From the NCBI RefSeq assembly GCF_038562415.1, contig NZ_JBCFBA010000023.1, forward strand, positions 1 through 64,000: a stretch of DNA of 64,000 bases. Reading direction: 5' to 3'. The DNA comes from Solidesulfovibrio sp. Lineage in GTDB: Bacteria; Desulfobacterota; Desulfovibrionia; Desulfovibrionales; Desulfovibrionaceae. Positions 60,753 to 64,000 of this stretch are shown here, in pieces (positions within the stretch are counted from its first letter, which is position 1; the number at the start of each line of letters is the position of its first letter). Made by a program: the position numbers and the translations under genes. The notes below the pieces were generated by a model. It made no database searches, was not told where the DNA came from, and saw only the letters and a list, made by a program, of their open reading frames with translations.

Positions 60753-60922
60753 GGCGTGGGGGTGGCGGCAAGGAAACGGGAAAATTGTGGGCCATGTCGG
60801 CCCGTTTCGGACGAAGCGTCGCCCCGCCGGGGGGCAGGCCGGCCAAAGGCTAAAGAAGTCGGGGGAGGATGGCAAGCCCCGCCGGCTCGGCCCGGCGCGG
60901 CGGCCGGATCGGACGGGACCGC

Positions 60923-62032
60923 CTATTCGAGCTTGAACCGGATGGCCAGCATGGCCCGGCTGGGCACGGGCCGGCCGTCGCGCTTGGCCGGGAAGAAGGT
61001 CGAGGTGCGGATGGCCCGCAAGGCCTCTTCCACGAAGTCGAGCCCCGTGTGTTCCACCACTTCGGCGTTGCGAAGCTGCCCCTCGGCGTCGATTGCAAGC
61101 CGCAGCACGACCTTGCCTTCCTGATTCCCGCGCTTGGCCTCGCTGGGGTAGTGGGGCAGGGCGCGATGCCGGAAGGTCGGGCCGTTGCCCTGGCCGAAGG
61201 CGCCCACGTACTCGCCGCCGCCGCCGCCGCCGGGGCCGTCGCCGCCGGTTCCGCCCGGCCCGGGGCCGCTGCCCGGCCCCTTGCCCTGGCCGGGGCCGGC
61301 CGGGCCGGTTCCGCCCGTACCGCCATCCCGGTCGAGGCCGGCCGCCCCGTTGGCGGGCGGCCCGGCGGCCTGGGCCGTTTGGACGGGGGGGGCGGCCTTG
61401 GCCGGCCGGACGGCCTTGGCCGCCGGCTTGGGCTTGGGTTCGGGTTTGGGCTTGGGTTCGGGCCTGGGTTCCGGTTTGGGTTCGGGCTTGGGCTCGGGTT
61501 CGGCCGCGACCGGCTTGTCCTCCGGGATGGGGACGGGCGCGAGGTCCTCGGGGGCGGGGGCGAGTGCCTCCCGGGGCTCTTCCTGGGCCGGTTCGGCCGG
61601 CGCGTCGGGCGGTTCGGCCCGGTCGGGCGCATCCGCCGGTTGGGGCCCGGCCTCGGCCGGCCGGCCGTCGCCGCCGCCGGGCATCCGGCCGTCGCCGCCG
61701 GCACCGCCCGGCCCGGCCAGGCCACCCAGGGCCAGTTCCATCACCACGTCCTGGGCCGGGGCGGGCTCGTGCAAGGAAAACACGCCAGCCCTGGCCACGG
61801 CGAAAAGGAGCATGGCGTGCAGGACCGCCGAGGCCGTGAGCCAGAACCAGGGTTTGCCCCGCAGGCCCGTGATTTTCGTCGGCGCGGGCGCGTCGCCGGA
61901 GGCGGCGAACACTGCCGCCTCCGTGGCCGTCAGTTCGGCCAGGTCGCAGTGCCCGCACAGTGACGGCCCGAGGTCGAAGCCATCCCAGTCCCGATCGAGG
62001 TCCGTAAGAATCTGGCTTGCGTGATAGTTCAT
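60923..62032 (-). CDS. tonB: TonB energy transducer
   Basis: About 369 residues: a cytoplasmic N-terminus with a CGHCD pair, one membrane segment (WFWLTASAVLHAMLLFAVA), a long Pro-rich, E/K-P repeated periplasmic linker (EPKPEPKPEPRPEPKPKP), a glycine-rich stretch and a C-terminal TonB domain with PHYPSEAKRGNQEGKVVLRL and TFFPAKRDGRPVP. It passes proton-motive energy to outer-membrane receptors. The start is uncertain: ATG 62032 is chosen, but a GTG further upstream would add 21 residues. Divergent from the receptor gene. Confidence 0.85.
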   Translation of the reverse strand: MNYHASQILTDLDRDWDGFDLGPSLCGHCDLAELTATEAAVFAASGDAPAPTKITGLRGKPWFWLTASAVLHAMLLFAVARAGVFSLHEPAPAQDVVMELALGGLAGPGGAGGDGRMPGGGDGRPAEAGPQPADAPDRAEPPDAPAEPAQEEPREALAPAPEDLAPVPIPEDKPVAAEPEPKPEPKPEPRPEPKPKPEPKPKPAAKAVRPAKAAPPVQTAQAAGPPANGAAGLDRDGGTGGTGPAGPGQGKGPGSGPGPGGTGGDGPGGGGGGEYVGAFGQGNGPTFRHRALPHYPSEAKRGNQEGKVVLRLAIDAEGQLRNAEVVEHTGLDFVEEALRAIRTSTFFPAKRDGRPVPSRAMLAIRFKLE

Positions 62033-62092
62033 AAGCTGCACGAACCAGTGTGGCGACTTTTGATACGAAAGGGACGTTCTGTCCACACAAGT

Positions 62093-62113
62093 CACGCTTG
62101 TTTTGAAAGCGTG
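62093..62113. promoter_or_regulatory. Inverted repeat between tonB and receptor gene
   Basis: CACGCTT (62093-62099) and AAGCGTG (62107-62113) with a 7-base spacer, in the divergent tonB/receptor gap. A further palindrome GTGCATGCAC lies at about 62209 and CTGTCAT/GTGACAG arms near 62248-62277. They may be sites for a metal or substrate regulator; none fits a standard Fur box. 62114-62557 contains no gene. Confidence 0.4.
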
Positions 62114-62557
62114 AACACTTGCTATGATTTGATTTTTCTTCTAGTAAGCGGCCCATGTCAAGGCATTCTTAGGCAATGACCGGTTGATGTTCCGTATCAT
62201 TGACGATGGTGCATGCACTTCGCAGCATGTTCTCTGCACGGCTGCTTCTGTCATGTGAAATGTATGATTCGTGACAGTGCGGGGTGCCTGATTCCATGCG
62301 CGGGAACATCGGCTGCCGCCCGGCAAGGACCTGGGGGCCTGCGGCCGTCACCGGCCGCGGGATGGGTTTGTTCGTGGCGGGGGTCCCGGTTTCGCGGGCC
62401 TGGCGGAGTCCGCAACCTCCGTGCCGGGTCCGGGGCGCCGTCTGTCCGGCCAGGGGGGCCGGTCCGCGTCCGGGGGGGCGCGGCAGGCGGGCAAGCCCGT
62501 CGTGGAGTGGGAAGGTCTCGCAAGCCGCTGTGGAAACAGCTTCATGGAGGAGAGGGT

Positions 62558-64000
62558 ATGAAGCGTCTGGCCTGTTTGTCGTTGGTTCTTTGTTGCAGTC
62601 TCGCGCCGTCGCTGGCCGCCGGCCAGGCCGCGCCGGAAGAGGTCGCCGCCAGCATGGACGACATGGTGGTCACGGCCACCCGCACCGAACAGCCGCTCAA
62701 GGAAGTGCCCGGCCGCGTCGCGGTCATCACCCGCCAGGAACTCAAGGACATGCCCGTCCAGACCGTGGACGAGGCCCTGTCCTACATTTCCGGCGCCCAC
62801 GTCGAACGCCCCAGCGGCGTCTACAGCTTCAAGTCCGTGGTGTCGCTGCGGGGCCTGGGCAACGAACAGGGCCGCACCCTGGTGCTCATCGACGGCGTGC
62901 CGCAAAACACCTCGGACATGGGTGACGTCAACTGGAACCGCATCAACCTCGAGGACGTCAAGCGCATCGAGATCTTAAAAGGCCCGGCCGCCTCCATCTA
63001 CGGCAACAACGCCATGGGCGGCGTCATCAACATCATCACCGAAAAGCCCACCAAGATGGTCTCCGGCATGGCCTCGGCCAGCTACGGCACCTTCGACGAC
63101 TGGAAACTGCGGGGCGTGGCCGCGGTGCGCACCTCCGAGGAGCCCAAAGCCCTCTACGCCCGCGTCTCCGGACTCTACCACACCTCGCCCGGCTACATGG
63201 CCACGCCCAGCGACGAACAGACCGTCTGGTCCGTCAATTCGTTTATCCGGGAAGGGACGATAAACGCCAAGGTCGGCTGGGACATCAACGAAAGCAACAA
63301 CCTGGAATTCCAATATACCCGGGATTCCCAGCGGGCCGGCGAGGGCACGGAATACTTCGCCTCCGACGGCGTGCACCGGGAGTACGACACCGACGCCTGG
63401 CAGGGCAAATTCACCGGCGCCTGGGAAGGCTGGTCGTTGATGCTCAATGCCTACTTCACCAACATCAACTACGGCCGCACCAACGAATCCTGGAAGGACA
63501 CCACCGACCTGTCCACCTACAGCCGCATCGACTCCAAGGTGAACCGCAAGCAGTACGGCCTGCTGTCCAACCTGTCCAAGGGCTGGGGACCGAATACCTT
63601 CACCGTGGGCTTCGACACGAGCCTCGGCATCATGGACGGTACGGACTACTACCGGACGTCCACGGATTTCGCCACCGACTACGGCAAGATCCGCAGCTAC
63701 GGCGTCTTCGCCCAGGACCAGCTCAAGTTCCTCGACGACCGGCTCATCTTCCTGGCCGGCCTGCGCTACGACAACGCCACCACCTTCGACGGCCACTACG
63801 ACACCAACATCGCGAATTTGAGCAAGTATACGGAGTACTATCCGGACCACAACTGGGACGATTGGAGCCCCCGGGCCTCGGTCAAGTACTTCTTCCTGGA
63901 AAACTTGAGCGCCTACCTGTCCTACGGCCACGCCTTCCGGGCGCCGCTGCTCGACGACATGTACCGCACCGGCAAGATGAAGGGCGGCTCCAAGATCTCC
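62558..64000 (+). CDS. TonB-dependent outer-membrane receptor, 3' end missing
   Basis: 481 codons to the window edge. Signal peptide MKRLACLSLVLCCSLAPSLAA, TonB-box-like region DMVVTATRTEQ, plug domain with VVSLRGLGNEQGRTLVLIDGVP and DVKRIEILKGPAASIYGNNAMGGVINIIT, then the first strands of the barrel with many aromatic and polar residues. GGAGGAGAGGG precedes the ATG. It imports an iron complex, cobalamin or other compound; the plug resembles colicin/siderophore/vitamin B12 types. Paired with the divergent tonB gene. Confidence 0.93.
   Translation, partial: MKRLACLSLVLCCSLAPSLAAGQAAPEEVAASMDDMVVTATRTEQPLKEVPGRVAVITRQELKDMPVQTVDEALSYISGAHVERPSGVYSFKSVVSLRGLGNEQGRTLVLIDGVPQNTSDMGDVNWNRINLEDVKRIEILKGPAASIYGNNAMGGVINIITEKPTKMVSGMASASYGTFDDWKLRGVAAVRTSEEPKALYARVSGLYHTSPGYMATPSDEQTVWSVNSFIREGTINAKVGWDINESNNLEFQYTRDSQRAGEGTEYFASDGVHREYDTDAWQGKFTGAWEGWSLMLNAYFTNINYGRTNESWKDTTDLSTYSRIDSKVNRKQYGLLSNLSKGWGPNTFTVGFDTSLGIMDGTDYYRTSTDFATDYGKIRSYGVFAQDQLKFLDDRLIFLAGLRYDNATTFDGHYDTNIANLSKYTEYYPDHNWDDWSPRASVKYFFLENLSAYLSYGHAFRAPLLDDMYRTGKMKGGSKIS

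Noticed and set aside
62114-62557. A cobalamin riboswitch upstream of the TonB-dependent receptor
   Set aside because: No recognisable B12-box sequence was found in the gap; only short palindromes are visible.

Overview
The window looks like a chromosome segment of a GC-rich sulfate-reducing deltaproteobacterium of the Desulfovibrio/Solidesulfovibrio type. This is an inference from very high GC, Desulfovibrionaceae-like enzymes (EpsC-type serine acetyltransferase, NfnAB, FdhD paralogues) and the use of selenocysteine. No rRNA, tRNA or CRISPR array was seen. The left edge cuts the 5' end of an IS5-type transposase.

About 2.8-24.5 kb holds a nearly complete tetrahydromethanopterin (H4MPT)/methanofuran one-carbon module of the kind known from methanogens and methylotrophs. 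A rightward operon carries formylmethanofuran dehydrogenase fwdB-fwdD-fwdA, ftr, fwdC, an FdhD homologue, a HisA-like protein, a flavoprotein and beta-RFAP synthase. mfnB follows on the same strand. A leftward operon carries mtdB, an ATP-grasp ligase, an HPPK-MptA fusion, a PTPS-like enzyme, a DHPS-like enzyme, mch, a RimK-like ligase and mfnD/mfnF/mfnE, and is preceded by a DUF2193 gene and an aquaporin. fwdB is interrupted by an in-frame UGA at the active-site selenocysteine position, with a good SECIS hairpin behind it. NfnAB (27.3-29.6 kb) can link NAD(P)H to the ferredoxin that Fwd is expected to use. pabA-pabB-pabC (30.7-33.5 kb) supplies p-aminobenzoate, a precursor of H4MPT.

The most unusual signal is a leader element of about 165 nt present four times: before the fwd operon, before DUF2193, before nfnAB and before a PAS-containing chemoreceptor gene that precedes pabABC. 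In all four copies the distance from the first conserved GCGATC to a start codon is 163-164 nt, although the sequences have diverged with compensatory changes in two possible stems. Only DUF2193 has a full gene at that start codon. The other three copies continue into short reading frames that resemble a frameshifted DUF2193 5' end. The leader thus appears to tie DUF2193, a family of unknown function, to the C1 pathway, to electron bifurcation and to chemotaxis.

From 36 to 49 kb lies a sulfur/cysteine region: an Rrf2 regulator with a MOSC protein, two trans-sulfuration PLP enzymes, a HydE-like radical SAM enzyme, O-acetylhomoserine sulfhydrylase, a PP-loop thiolase-like protein, ThiF/MoeB, a TusA-like protein, NadA, cysteine desulfurase, an XdhC-like protein and serine acetyltransferase. 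A hybrid histidine kinase follows. From 52 to 60.8 kb are a second fdhD and a ubiD/ubiX aromatic decarboxylase cluster with a TetR regulator and a clear palindromic operator. The right end has tonB divergent from a TonB-dependent receptor that runs off the window.
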